DNA of 64,000 nucleotides from Urechis unicinctus. Lineage: Eukaryota > Annelida > Polychaeta > Xenopneusta > Urechidae. The stretch spans positions 32,668,462 through 32,732,461 of the forward strand of contig CM067356.1 in assembly GCA_034190875.2 (NCBI GenBank), in the 5' to 3' direction. Within the stretch, counting starts at the first letter, position 1. Every line of letters begins with the position of its first letter. Shown in pieces: positions 13,001 to 24,546 of this stretch. Under the pieces are notes generated by a model, which was not told the DNA's origin, did no database searches, and saw only the letters and a list, made by a program, of their open reading frames with translations. A program made the translations under genes and the position numbers.

Positions 13001-16000
13001 ACCACCTTTATCGTGGTTCATGTCATGTACAATTCCAATATTTCTGACCACTTTTATCTGGGATACATGACCTTGGTTTAAACCATCGCACTTCACATCC
13101 ATTTCCCTGTACCTTTAAATCACCGACGGATGATAAGTGCAATTTTGGTGAGAATCTTTGATATACCTCAAGGACTATTTAACCTCATCGAGGGACAAAG
13201 AAAGAAATAGAGAGAAAGAAAAAGAGAGGGAAAGGAGAGGCATACAGTGGGAGAGAGATAAAGAGCGAGAGGGAACGAGGGCTAGAGATGGTGAAGGAAC
13301 ATGGAAGATGGAATCAGAGTGAGGAAGAGAGATGGGGAGAGGGAACAAGATAGAGATGGAATGAGAAAGAGGAGACAAGTAATGGAGAGAGATGGAGGGA
13401 GAGGGGCATGAAAAGGAAGGGGGGTGAGAAGGAGAGGGAATAAGGAAGAGGAGAGGAGATAGAGGGAAAGGGAGTGAGAGGTTGGATGAGAGAGAGGTAA
13501 AGAGGGAGAGAAAGAGGGAGAGAGGAACAAGAGGGTGAATGAGAGAGGGTGTGACAAAGAAAACAAAGAATAGTAGTGTGAGAGATAGAGACAGAGAGAC
13601 AGACAGGTGGCAAGAGAGACGAACAAGATAGAGAGGGAATGTAGATTTTTAAGGGTCATTCAATCACAATTTGATAAAAACGTATCATGACGGCAAACCT
13701 CGGCTAAACGGTTTTTGGAAAAACGTGTTCAGACCCCCTTTTTGAACATTATAGCTGTAGTTAAATCACACCTTCTAAGATCCCAATCTTGGTGTGAATC
13801 TGTGTTAAAAAAAGGTTCAAAACACCAAAAGAACGGTAGTTTGAAATCGACTAGTATTTCCACTCAACACTGGCCTGTTCATGATCGCTTGCGACTTGCT
13901 TTGGGACAGTGGCTAAGACACCATGGCATATCAATTATCAACCCATCTGTAAAGTCAAGAAACCAGTCATGGGATTGTAAAAAGATAATCCGCATACCAA
14001 TGATAATATAAAGGGGAGACATATTAATTGAGACCCAGAGTTGAGACCTTCCTAAAATAACCAAAGACACAATGTCCAGTGCACAGAATAGCCTGTTTAT
14101 CATTGTCCAGAATAATCTTTAGTCCCATGTCCAGAATATCCATAGTAATGTTGTCTCATGTCCTAAATAACCATAACCATACTTTATCATGTCCTACATA
14201 ACCATAACCACACTTTTCCATGCCCTAAATAACCATAACCACACTCTCCCATGTCCTAAACAACCATAACCACACATGCCCATGTCCTGAATAACCATAA
14301 CCATGCTTCCCCATAACCACACACGCCCATGTCCTGAATAACCATAACCACACTTCCCCATAACCACACTTTCGCATGTCCTGAATATCCATAACTGCAC
14401 TTTCCCATGTTCTGAAAACCCATTTCCAGAGTTGCCCCACAAGTGTCACAGCAGCAGTATCAACTCGGTCTAGTCAGAGAACAGAGGTTGTGGGGTCACT
14501 AGGCATAAATACAGGGTTTGTGTCAGCACTGTGATGGTTATGCTGAAGTCAGCACTGAAGTGGTTATAGAGGATATTTTATGGCTGGTCACTGGTACAAT
14601 AGCTGGTGATCCGATTAACCTAGAGTATTGGAAAACCCCGGTGGGGGCACTTGGCCTTATTCTGGATAGGGGTGTGCCGCGGGGACCTCGAAAACCCGTA
14701 CCTGTCGTACAAGGTCAAAATGGCTTAAAGCAGACCCCGTCGTACAAGGTATTGTGCCAATGTATAACCCGTCTAACAGATTGAAGCTGAAAAACATACC
14801 CCATCGTACAAGTATTAGGCCGAAAAAAAAATACCCCGTCGCGCGGCACATATATACTACCTCTATACACTTAAATGCCCCACCCCCCCAGGTGGAAAAC
14901 ACTATAAATTATGCATGAAACATGAAAACTGGTAAGTTTTAACAAAGCTACATCAACAAAAAGCTGATGATTTGTTGGTGTGAGGTCCAAGAATGTCACA
15001 CCATGGCAGAATCAATCAATCAGGCAATATAATGCACTGACTGACACTCAATCTTAAAAATAGCAGTGGTGGGAAGAGTTGGACAGGCAGTTTGGGAATC
15101 CTGGCTAGGACACTGGACTTTCAGTGAATATGATCCTTTGATCTGTTACAGAAAATGGACAACCCTTCAATGCATTTCCTTATGTGACTCTTCTTCAAAC
15201 AATGCATAGCAGAATCCAGGCACCCTACAATCCAGGCACAACAGCATTACATAACAGCTTCAGATAAAAAGTTATGTCTGTAAGACAACAAGGTGTGTGT
15301 GCAGACATTCACAGTGTGCTAAGATAAATAATACTGTGCCAACTGGAACTGTTGGTCAAATCAGCAGTTATGGGAATTATAATGTAGCCCAAAATGAAAA
15401 AGAACTTGGAGTAGGATTGAGGCTTGTCATAATGTGACAACCTTTTATGCACTGTAAGTGGAGTGAAGTTGAGAGGAGTCCGACACCTGGATATCTAGGG
15501 AAAGAAGAGGATGTACAGAAGATAAATAGGCCTACTACTCAACCAAGGCTTACCAGTAACTTCAATCTACTGCTATACACCAGACCAATGATCAAGTCGA
15601 CCATGTTCAAACAATCAAATGAAACCAATCTGTAGAATTGTGATATCACATATGGCTAATACCCAACAACAACAGCAGCAGCAAGGACTCGACATCCTAA
15701 CAAACAGATATATTAGTTATACTGCCTTAGTTCTGAACTCAAAAGTATATTTACTGATAATTCCTGAACATACACCAGTATACCACAGCTGTAAACAAGT
15801 GAATAGAAGAATGTCACAGGGGAGCCATTAAAGAAAAGTAGCATGGAATTGTATTACAAATCAAAAATTACTCAAAAAAGCTAACAGAAATATATCACCT
15901 GGAGTGTGTTCGGTCCCATATCGGGCACCCAGGGATCATTTTGTTAATACTTAACTAACTGTGCCGCAAAGTTTACTTGACCGAAAATCATGATGATAAA

Positions 16001-17250
16001 TTTTCAACATTATTATTTGACTGGAATTATTCATGATATACAGTGGAAATCTGTTTTATTTAGTTGGGTAGTTCCATCCATAACGGTGCCTCCCTAAAAC
16101 CATGAACCACACAAATGTTAGCTGTAAATCTTCACGCACTCTATAACTACCTCGCTATCAATGTATATACTTCTGATTTGGTTAAAAAATGTAGATTTCA
16201 TCAAATCTTAACTCATTTAATTGTGGGCATCTTTGCGCACAAATAAGACCGACAAGCTGGAAGGGGAATTTCCAACAACATAAATGGCGACAGCAGCTTG
16301 CCAAGCAGCTTGCTAGGCAACCCCCTTACGAATATGGGGCTGAACAGTCTCTTTAGGTGAATTTTGTGGCTATCCATGAGTGCTATAGCAGTGTCATGTT
16401 ACCTTATATTTTCATGAAGAAAAATCTCCATCAAAGTAAAATTGCAGTTCGAGTAAAACACAGACAATTCAAAGGTGAAAAGAACCAAAAGAATGGTAGC
16501 TGTAAAATTGGACATGAAAATAAATGAATGTCAATGCATCAAAACAGTTGTCAAAAAGTGATGTGCTGTTGTGAAAGTAAGAATGAATATCCTATCATTA
16601 TATATAATATAAGCCTTTTATAAAACATGTATGCATCATTATCTTGTTAGCAAGGAAACAAAGTAACTCTGGGAAAACATTGGCCAATGTAACTTAAGTA
16701 TCACCATCTCCCTTTGCATTCATACGATTGTCTCTTCAGAAACATAGATCCTTCCCTTTTTCAAATTAACACCAATTAACCGGAACAAGATCAAGACAAT
16801 GAATAGCTGTGCAGGGCTAGCTACATAATTCAGTAAAACAGAATGGAAACTACAAAAATCCAATTAAAGATAGTGAAAAATAAAGAGTAAAATGGTACTT
16901 CAGTGAGGTTAAGATAAAACAATAGCATGCACAAGTCCATCTGTAATGCCGCTTAAAAACAACAACAACAACAACAGTTCGTTGGCCCCCCTTTGTCATC
17001 ATGTCAGTTGGGTAGATGTGCAAATGGGTCAAACATCTAAATTATTCTCAACATGAATATTTTCTGCATTTACTCCACTTACTTCTGATTCACATATTTC
17101 TTTCCTGGTTATCTCCTCTGTCGTGCTGCATTGGGTGCGCAGACCATTCAGCTGTCTGGCTGTGACGTCGATAAGACATTGGGTTACAGCACATTGATCC
17201 GACACTCGCTCGGGTGACTCCTCGTCGTTCCTATTTGAATCCGACGACAT
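1088..17250 (-). CDS. KSR: Kinase suppressor of Ras (RAF-MEK-ERK scaffold), 20 coding exons
   Basis: KSR scaffolds RAF, MEK and ERK below Ras at the plasma membrane. Exons (5' to 3', high to low): 17250-17083, 11232-11086, 10723-10579, 10480-10030, 9858-9611, 8443-8368, 8012-7932 (or 7114-7034), 6308-6208, 6040-5756, 5255-5135, 5029-4969, 4499-4398, 4110-4022, 3861-3771, 3671-3583, 2995-2899, 2657-2524, 2311-2183, 2030-1901, 1240-1088. Phases close throughout and give 965 aa, the usual KSR length. Seen: an N-terminal CA1 region (about 1-155); a Pro/Ser-rich linker with KSKSHES, as in vertebrate KSR; a C1 finger (about 411-457); a Ser/Pro region with MSLPSD, resembling the vertebrate 14-3-3/C-TAK1 site; a kinase domain from about 668, with [15 protein letters not shown] (K702), HRD (796-798), DFG (815-817) and LCYLAPE; and the end SAESVF. 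The start is the first Met of an exon matching KSR N-termini. Introns 12 and 19 have (TTG)n instead of an ordinary pyrimidine tract before the acceptor. Intron 1 is 5.85 kb and full of repeats. Confidence 0.95.
3097..3490. repeat. GATGA/GGTAATGATGACCGT tandem repeat in KSR intron 15
   Basis: This is an imperfect repeat of 9- and 12-nt modules (GGTAATGAT, GACCGTAAT and similar) between KSR exons 15 and 16. Because the modules are multiples of three and lack stops, both strands show long spurious open frames rich in Asp/Asn, Ile/Thr or Met/Val. None has gene-like features. Confidence 0.9.
7034..7114 (-). CDS. KSR: KSR exon 7b: alternative first half of C1 zinc finger
   Basis: This exon is exactly 81 nt, in the same phase (2 in, 2 out) as exon 7a, with acceptor CCACTAG and donor GTAAGT. 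It encodes RFVTK, then CNFC, then a nine-residue loop, then CKDCK. All four Cys positions and spacings match exon 7a, and 14 of 28 residues are identical when the shared junction codons are counted. Using both exons would keep the frame but duplicate half a finger, so mutually exclusive use is the natural inference. No transcript evidence is visible here. Confidence 0.85.
7932..8012 (-). CDS. KSR: KSR exon 7a: first half of C1 zinc finger
   Basis: This 81-nt exon enters and leaves in phase 2, with acceptor TCCTCCAG and donor GTATGT. It encodes RFTTK, then CDLC, then a nine-residue loop, then CKACK. Joined to exon 6 (which ends in the His of the C1 signature) and exon 8 (FHRDC and the last Cys), it completes an H-x10-C-x2-C-x9-C-x2-C-x4-H-x2-C-x7-C atypical C1 finger. 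It is the upstream member of a duplicated exon pair; the other copy is at 7034-7114. Confidence 0.9.
8540..8720 (+). mobile_element. Possible tRNA-derived SINE fragment in KSR intron 5
   Basis: The segment contains TGGCGTAGTGG near 8548, which fits a pol III A box, and GATCCCAAGG about 30 nt later as a poor B box. It lies in the intron between KSR exons 5 and 6. No terminal duplications were established. Confidence 0.3.
11795..12290 (+). mobile_element. Gastropod-type SINE-like element with internal duplication, KSR intron 1
   Basis: The 5' part (GGTAGAATAGGCCCAC, then GTCATAAGAGGC) and the 3' tail (CGTTAAACCC followed by ACTTACTTACA) resemble a widespread molluscan SINE body and tail as I remember it. 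Inside, a roughly 68-nt segment with TCATATCTGCAACACACCAC and GGCCCGGATTCCGCCT occurs twice, near 11940 and 12008. I did not find target-site duplications. Confidence 0.5.
13190..13640. repeat. Purine-rich (GA/GGA) tract, KSR intron 1
   Basis: About 450 nt of almost pure GA, GAA and GGA on the plus strand, interrupted only sporadically. The complementary strand gives open frames of Ser, Leu and Pro only, which are composition artefacts. A tract like this could form triplex DNA, but nothing shows that it does. Confidence 0.9.
14128..14440. repeat. 31-bp minisatellite, KSR intron 1
   Basis: About nine units of roughly CATGTCCTGAATAACCATAA plus CCACACTTTCC occur in tandem. Two truncated half-units near 14310 and 14356 keep only CCATAACCACAC. 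The first and last units are the most diverged. Minus-strand open frames through it repeat Gly-Tyr/Trp-Leu motifs and are not genes. Confidence 0.9.
14640..14895 (+). mobile_element. Non-autonomous TIR element with CGTACAAG subrepeats, copy 1
   Basis: It begins GGTGGGGGCACTTGG, then GGTGTGCCGCG, and ends CGCGCGGCACATATA followed by CACTTAAATGCCCCACC. The ends are imperfect inverted repeats: a G-run, then CACTT, then about 25 nt to GTGCCGCG. The interior carries repeated CCCGTCGTACAAG or degenerate versions about every 30-45 nt. It shares ends and interior with the copies at 34481-35079 and 35561-35846. No ORF; presumably mobilised in trans. Confidence 0.7.
14896..17082. other. Remainder of KSR intron 1
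   Basis: AT-rich intronic DNA with a short (AAC)n run near 16960. I see no exon, RNA gene or recognisable mobile element in it. Confidence 0.5.
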
Positions 17251-18580
17251 GTCTCGCTCTAGAAGCCGTTAAAATGTGCTGTGATATATTTCAATTTGAA
17301 AAACATTGCTAAGTATCACATCATTCCGCGGTGCCACCCATCCGTTGGGTAATTTGACAGGCATCATCTTCGGACGTCAATCTACAACGGCCATTTTCAG
17401 ACATCGCTGACATCTCGGGCTGAGCGAGACATGACCATGCACAACCAGCCGACAAGTAGGTCGCGCTGATCAGTGGGGCTCAGACGTGAAAATACACAGA
17501 GTTGAAACGTAAATTTAATTGATCAAGTACAGATATTTATGTCAGGTCTTTACTTTGACCATTCTGTTTTGAAGAATGTGCACAACATCTCTTGTCGGCG
17601 GGGATTGAGGGCCAGGGATCCTATATATAAAAAGAATGACAAGTATGCTTGATGCAACAGTGTACAATGCCAATGAGATTTTAAAAAGAATGAACTCCTT
17701 GTTGCTCAAGTTATCTACACATGAATTCAAATGAAATTTGAGCTTTCATTGTCGAAGCTAGACATAGCTATTGGGTGGGTGTACACTATATCTGCCACTA
17801 TCTGTCAATATTGAATTTAACTCAATTCTATTTATCGGTAATATCTCAAAACCCCACCCCGAATAACACGTATTTTATTGAGTATTCACAAGAACTAAAT
17901 TCACGCTATATTGTCAAGTAAAGTAGTATTTTTTTTAACTTGGATCTTAACTGCTGGAGTCGCACGGTTATTCCACTGAGTTCTATCTCTACATCTGTAA
18001 CAAATACTTGAGCCTTGCAGAGTTTGAGCAATAAGGTTGCTAAAATCTTCCAGTCTAGACAAGAAACAAGAACTTCTTGCAATAATTATATACAGCATAG
18101 TTCGCTTGGGCATGGAGTCGCCAACATTACTTTCTCAAATTGCGGTCATTCAAGTCATTTGATATGAAACGCCCATCGTAATTCATAGTGGCAACATCAT
18201 TGAGCACTGGGTTATTATCTGATTTATCATAACTTTGAATCAACTGTTCAGTACAGAGATAAACACTGAACAATTCGCGATATAAAAATTCTGTGACCTA
18301 GTGAATACTGTCATGCCATGACAGCGATTAAGTATTGAAGCATTCTCATGTCGATCCAGCACTTTAGTCCTTAATAGTCATCTTCGCAAGCGACACTAAC
18401 GAATATAATTTGTTTTCATGCCGTTCCTCAGTTCAATGTACATCATCCAGTGTTTTTTTTATATATCCCCTTCATCTTTTCACAGGAATATTCTTGTGAC
18501 TTATTCATGACACCTCCTGACGTCATTCGAAAACATCATTTTTTAAGATTGTATTTACGCGGGTAAATTCGTTTGACAGA
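17251..18580. promoter_or_regulatory. Divergent KSR/RFC5 promoter region
   Basis: The KSR start codon (17250, minus) and RFC5 start codon (18581, plus) face away from each other with 1,330 nt between them. This interval must hold both transcription starts or 5' UTRs. It contains a perfect palindromic CRE close to RFC5 and a GC-richer patch at 17320-17480 next to KSR. Whether one bidirectional promoter or two serves the genes cannot be seen. Confidence 0.6.
18518..18525. promoter_or_regulatory. Perfect CRE palindrome upstream of RFC5
   Basis: TGACGTCA lies 55 nt before the RFC5 ATG, a position typical of functional CREB/ATF sites near transcription starts. Function is inferred from sequence and position only. 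Confidence 0.45.
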
Positions 18581-21500
18581 ATGGCTGACAAACCCAAACA
18601 ATCCACTTTGAACCTTCCATGGTCCGGTTTTTACTTTGAAATATGCTTTTGAACAGAGTCAAGTTACTAACCCTCTATTATTATGGCTAATCATTTTGCG
18701 AAAAGAAATGGAAAGTCACAACATAGAATGAGCGATAATATAGAACTGCAGGACGTCTGGTATATCTATCACCGTCCGACCGGGGCTATCCATAATAATT
18801 TAATATGGAGGCTGGAAGTTTAACAGACTTACGAACGGCCCGCTGTCGGCTGCCAGTTATACTCATAGCTGACGAATCTTGCACTGTTTCTAACTTTCCA
18901 GATTTTTTACTGGATCTGCCGGCTTTCTGAATCTGAGGTTTCTGAAAATTGATCCATCACTTTTCAAGTCTAATGTGGTCAAGGATACAAAGACTAAAAC
19001 TCGAATATGATGATGTTATCTTTGACCCATCCTGACATTTGGCTAATGTTGACTGGCCTGCCCTTTATTGAAAACTACATAAACAGCACTATCAAGTTGT
19101 GGCTACAGAGCAGGGATAGTGAGGTTTCTGTTGCCATCTCTTGTGAGTGTTGGTGCAATATATTCATGACAAAAACACTGCTCCCAACTATCATTTAATA
19201 AAATAAGGTGCTATATGGTGGGACAAAAGTTACTTTATAGTTTGTGGGTGTTCCTTTAATAAGTGAAGATTTAATGACATCTGCTTTTTGTAACCTTAGC
19301 GAAAGTATACACAGCTGTAGTGAGTTGGTTATAGGGTGCGCAGGACGATTTTCAACCCTAATTCATACGGTTCTTGGTGTTAGCTGACTAGCAAATCCCT
19401 ACTTGCTAGTTGCTAAGGTACATTACACATCGGGGAACATTTGGCTTCAATTATATGAACCTGTTTTACTTCAAAGGAATTGTCTGCATAAGACACCCAA
19501 TGGCCTATGTCCATCTTATTGAATGAAAAATGCTGAAACCTTCTTTGGGGCTGGGTGTTGGGATGGGGTTTAGGACTTACCACAGGCATATCTGTGCTGT
19601 AGGACGAAAATTAATTGAATATGCACAGTTGTTTTCTCAGAAATGCACAGCAGCTCTAGCATGATATCACACAAGTATGAACGAATGCAAGTGTATCTGC
19701 TTGTTTTCTTGGCTTGACAGTTGACAACATAAATTCTGTTTTAATATTGTCTCATGTGCGTGTATTCTTTAACCCTTTCAAGGCAGAATTTTAGCCAAAA
19801 TTAACATGTGTGACCGGAGTTTATGCTTCATATAGGTTCCCTGACCGGAATCAATCTGGGAAATAACCAAAAGAAATGGCCTATGACATTTATGCATGGT
19901 TAATTGTAACTTGTTCTCGTTCTTATACAAATATATAAGAGATTAAGTGAAGTAGGAAGATCAATTTCTCTGATAGATATTCATGGGGCCAAGTTTAGGC
20001 TCCCAGGATGAAAGTTGGCAGTGCTCGATCTCTCGCCACAACTCTGTTTTACCGTCGCCTTGTTGGCTATCAAAAGTGACAGCTTGGTCACCTCTTTCAT
20101 ACAATCTTTACAATCGTCATCAATACTTTACACACATGCGTTCCCATGCAGCTGCGGCCTTTACTTATTTATTTTCACTAAATTCTGCTCTGCTGAAGAC
20201 AAATGAGTCATTGACATTGTTTACAAACGCACGAGCGGCCGTCTTGAACGCTGACTCGAAACCAAAAGTAAAAACCGCTGGTCCTCTATTTGCATGTAAT
20301 TGGATGAAACTAGCTCAAATGATGAATATTTATCATGTAAAGTGTGCCCAACTATCAGGGTCTAAGTTTAGTGATGTCATGCACATGCAAATTGATTGGT
20401 TAACACTCAAAACGACTGTGGTCAGAGGTCATTGTTATAAGTTACATTGATACAACTCGGGGCCTGCGCCCCGGGATGCGTTATGCAACTCCCGGTCTGA
20501 CGTATGGGATGTATTAATGCAACTCGCGCCGTGAAAGGGTTAAATATGATGGTGCGAGTGTGCTATCAACCCCACCCCCTTTTAACATTTATCTCATATC
20601 TATCACAGCAACATTGACACTTCAATTCTGATTTAAAGCATATGATTTCAGGGTGGAGAAATACAGGCCAAACAATCTCAATGAGTTAATTTCTCACAAG
20701 GACATCATCAGTACAAGTAAGAGAAATCCTTAGTTGATTAAAATCTCTTACCACAGATGTTTATTTGAAATGAATGGATGGTTTTGCCTCAAACATGTTC
20801 CATATCAGAATGGTATTGTGTATGTCCCTGTTTTGTATAGTCAGTAAGTTTGTGGAAGAAGAACGCCTGCCGCACCTGCTCTTCTATGGCCCGCCTGGCA
20901 CGGGAAAAACAAGCACCATACTTGCGGTGGCCAAGCAAATTTATACGCCCAAAGAGATCAACTCCATGGTGCTTGAGGTCAGTCAGCATGTTCCAAAATA
21001 ATTATCTTTCAGTGATCATTTCATAAGGTGTGGCATATGAATGGACCATATTTTCATTCATAAGTCGCAAAATGTTCGACAAATTTAAATTTAAGAGAGG
21101 TGGGTGCCACCAATGAACGTTAAGCTATGTGGCATCAGTCACTGTGATGTAACAATATGTTCATTCACATCATATTCACTGAGTCGTTTTGCAGCTCAAT
21201 GCGTCCGATGACAGAGGTATAGGAATCGTAAGAGGACAGATCCTTAATTTTGCTAGCACAAGGACAATATTCAGGTAATAATGTAACCTGCATCTCAGAA
21301 TGTTAGTCAAGTGAAAGAGCAAATTGTAATTTCCGGAAAAATTATTCATTTACAACTCCATACATGTCAATTTTATCAGAAGAGACTGATAATTTGATCC
21401 CAGCCATTCAACAATGCGTTTTTCTTCTCATTAAGCAAGTGAGAATCAATAGTTGGGCGTTTTATTCTTCAAAGCACTCGCCAGACTTTATTGAATCTGT

Positions 21501-24500
21501 GAACATTGTTTTTATCTATCAGATCAGGCTTCAAGCTCGTCATATTAGATGAAGCCGATGCCATGACCAGAGATGCACAGAATGCCCTGCGACGAGGTAA
21601 TGGTACAGACAAGGAAAGAGTTAACTCTCCAAACTCATTTACCTCTTCTTCTTTCCCCACTGATATATTGAAAATGTGTCCTATGTTTATTGGATAAGAA
21701 TATGTACTGACCTAATTTCATGCCTGTTTTTGTGTACCTAGTTATTGAAAAGTTCACAGAAAATACACGTTTTTGTATCATCTGCAACTACCTGTCCAAG
21801 ATCATTCCTGCTCTGCAGTCTCGATGTACAAGGTTTCGCTTTGGTCCACTTGGTCCAGAGCAGATGCTTCCGCGGTTAGACCACATCGTCCTCGAAGAAA
21901 AGTCAGTCATTTCATTTACATTCTTAAAGTTTGTGATAGCATTTTTATTCATGGTGCATTCACAGGTCTTGATGAAGAATTGCCATCAATGTTGTTAAGT
22001 GGCCCAATTATGATAATCAGCATTCAGGTTTTTTTCCTGATAATTCAAGAATTGTTAATAGCTGTTTAATTGCCATTTCAATTTTGATCAAGTTTGTGTC
22101 CCTGACTTCAAGGGTTCCCCTAGGCTGTTCAACCCAAAGTCTACTGAAAGGCTGATGTGTTTGACGATTCATTAGAAATGTTTGTCTATCTTCATGCCAA
22201 CCTGCATGACCAATCACAGCTGAGGTTGTGACCTGAATTGTTCTCTGTTGGGCAGGGCCCTGTCATGACACAGAATTGCTATGTGCACCCTCAGTTCTCT
22301 GTGGTGTCACCTATAATATCTTAATGATATCAAATGTCTAGTTACTATGAATTGATCAGCTGATGTGGATTTTTAAGGGAGACAGTCACTAAATTAATGG
22401 GTAAGCCTATATATTTGCTTGTGTAAAATGTTTCCCCTATCCCGGGAACATTCACAAAGATGTCACTATACGTCAAGCTGTAGAGTGCTCAATTATTTTG
22501 AAAGTCTTTCAGTTGGACTGTCACAGTGATAAGGTTAACACGTAAAACTCAGTTCTAGTGAAAGCTCACTGAATCGTGATGTTGTATGTCTACAGGGTGG
22601 ATGTGTCTGAGGATGGCAGACAAGCGTTGGTGAGACTTGCTAACGGGGACATGCGAAAAGTACTCAACATTCTACAGGTAAAAGACATTTGACCTGACTT
22701 GACAACCTGGCTATGTTACATTACTTTCCAAAAAGAGCTTGAACTGATATATTTATGGTGAATGTTAATTTGTTAGTTGTGGATTATACTTTTCTACTTT
22801 AACCATGTGTACACGTCTGATAAGTTACGACTTGACTGCTTTGCTTAGTCCCTAGCTGTCGGTTAAATGATAGCTATATAAGTGTTCACTTTGTCACTGT
22901 TCTTTGGTGCATAATTGTTGAAATTGTATTATTGTAAAAGTTTTACCTCTTTGTCAGATGCTAGATATAACACTTACGGATTTAGTAATGATGCAGTTAG
23001 TAAAAGTAGCTCAAACAAGATAACATTCCAATTTCTGGTTGACTGCTTTTCCCTGGTGCCCAAAATAACTAAAGCATCAACCCTCACCCCTGAATCTTTA
23101 TCTCACCGATTGTAATTCTGACCCTTCGTCTTACCTGGTTTGATCGTGTTGATATTGCTTACATGCTATGTCCATGGGCTGTGGTTGTCAGAGCTGTCAC
23201 ATGGCATACAACAAAGTGACAGAGGACAATGTGTATACCTGTGTGGGCCATCCTCTCCGACGAGACATCGAACACATCGTCAAGTGGATGCTCAATGATG
23301 ACTTCACCACAGCCTACAACAGTATCCTATACAGCACTAGACTTCTGCTCCAATTCACTCTCAGCACAGGCTCCTATTTACTTCTGGTGGAAAAACTGAC
23401 AGCAATATTTTTCTTGTGGGTCATTATTTTACTGATGCAATTTTCGGTCATATTCTGGTATTATCGCTCAACCTTTGCCAGTTTTCAGAAGTGGATGTCT
23501 GGTAGGGGGCCTACTATAGCAATATCATGATTATAATTCATGTCCCATCAAAAATATGAAATAAGGCCACACAAATAGTTATCAGTTGGCCAAACTGTGT
23601 TTTACTACAGCTGCTTGGATGCTACCACATTCTCTTCTGTCTACAACTACAGTTAGATGTGGTTGTCTCTTTGGTGATGACTGGATTAAGAGGAATACAT
23701 GGGCATGTGTATATTATTTGAATTAGTTTGCAATTTGTAAATGGGGTTATTTAGCTAAGTTAAATTAAAGATTGATGTCATGTGAAATTCTGCAACATTA
23801 GGTTTGGGCAGCTCCCAAAACTAACGTCTAGTTACTGGCCTATCTTACATAGAGAGAATATTCACCAGTGTATGTTGAAGCCTTTAACAGTAACCTCAGA
23901 TGTACTGGAACTGAAAACAGCCAAGGGTTTAGCTTTGCAGGACATCCTGATGGAGGTGCATCAATATGTCCACAGAAGTAAGTACCCTCTTAAAAGTTCA
24001 AATATCCACTCTGTGAGTGGATTTATTCCAATAGGTGCTATTCTGATTGTTGTATGGTGAATCCAGCTGTAATGTGTGGTTTCAGTTGATTTCCCCATGA
24101 AAATTCGCATCCACCTGTTGGAGAAAATGGCAGACACAGAGTGAGTCCCTGAAAGTCTCTCAAGATGTTTGTTTCTGTTCATAGTAGTCCCCTCACTTAT
24201 TATATGTCACCTGTTCTGTTTCAACCCATGACACACCCATGTGATTGCGGTCACATTTGAAGGTCTGTTCATATCACCGATTCATATCAAGCAGGATTGT
24301 GAACTATTTAGTCTATGAAATAAGACTGGCTTTTATCAAAATCAAAATGCAGATTGATTGACTATGTAATCACCTGTTTATTTACTGTGTTAATATTGTG
24401 GAGTAGTAGTGTGGTGTTTAATCAACAAACTCTCTTCCAGATATCGTTTAGCATCTGGTACCAATGAGAGGATCCAGCTCAGTTCTCTCTTGGCTGCGTT

Positions 24501-24546
24501 TCAAGTGGCTAGGAATCTTGTAGCGGAAGAAGGAGCCGTTTCATAG
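18581..24546 (+). CDS. RFC5: Replication factor C subunit 5 (clamp-loader ATPase), 11 exons
   Basis: RFC5 is a small subunit of the nuclear RFC clamp loader that opens and loads PCNA at primer-template junctions. Exons: 18581-18621, 20652-20716, 20841-20977, 21195-21274, 21523-21596, 21742-21901, 22596-22677, 23192-23321, 23900-23977, 24086-24140, 24441-24546. Phases close to give 335 aa; human RFC5 is 340. Seen: the RFC box WVEKYRP after the start; Walker A GPPGTGKT (52-59); Walker B with DEAD (117-120), continuing to DEADAM; sensor-1 region IICNYLSK; the SRC arginine-finger motif (159-161); and a C-terminal collar domain ending with a TAG stop. The start is the only Met ahead of the RFC box in exon 1. 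Intron 1 (2 kb) contains a piggyBac-like insertion. Intron 8 has a U12-like donor. A poly(A) signal AATAAA lies at 24631-24636. Confidence 0.97.
19773..20539 (+). mobile_element. piggyBac-like non-autonomous element (767 bp) in RFC5 intron 1
   Basis: The element is flanked by TTAA on both sides (19769-19772 and 20540-20543), the target duplication of piggyBac elements. Its ends are inverted: CCCTTTCAAGGC at the left and, reading inward from the right, CCCTTTCACGGC. No transposase is visible. An open frame at 19983-20450 has no family features and is most likely chance. It is inferred to have been moved by a transposase elsewhere in the genome. Confidence 0.75.

Noticed and set aside
13175..13659. 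Ser/Leu/Pro-rich minus-strand ORFs up to 125 codons
   Set aside because: They are composition artefacts of a GA-rich tract in KSR intron 1.
14194..14449. Gly-Tyr-Trp repeat protein on the minus strand
   Set aside because: This is a translation of the 31-bp minisatellite; no start context, no splice signals.
19983..20450. 155-codon ORF in RFC5 intron 1
   Set aside because: It lies within the piggyBac-like MITE, has no transposase motif or other family feature, and composition is non-coding.
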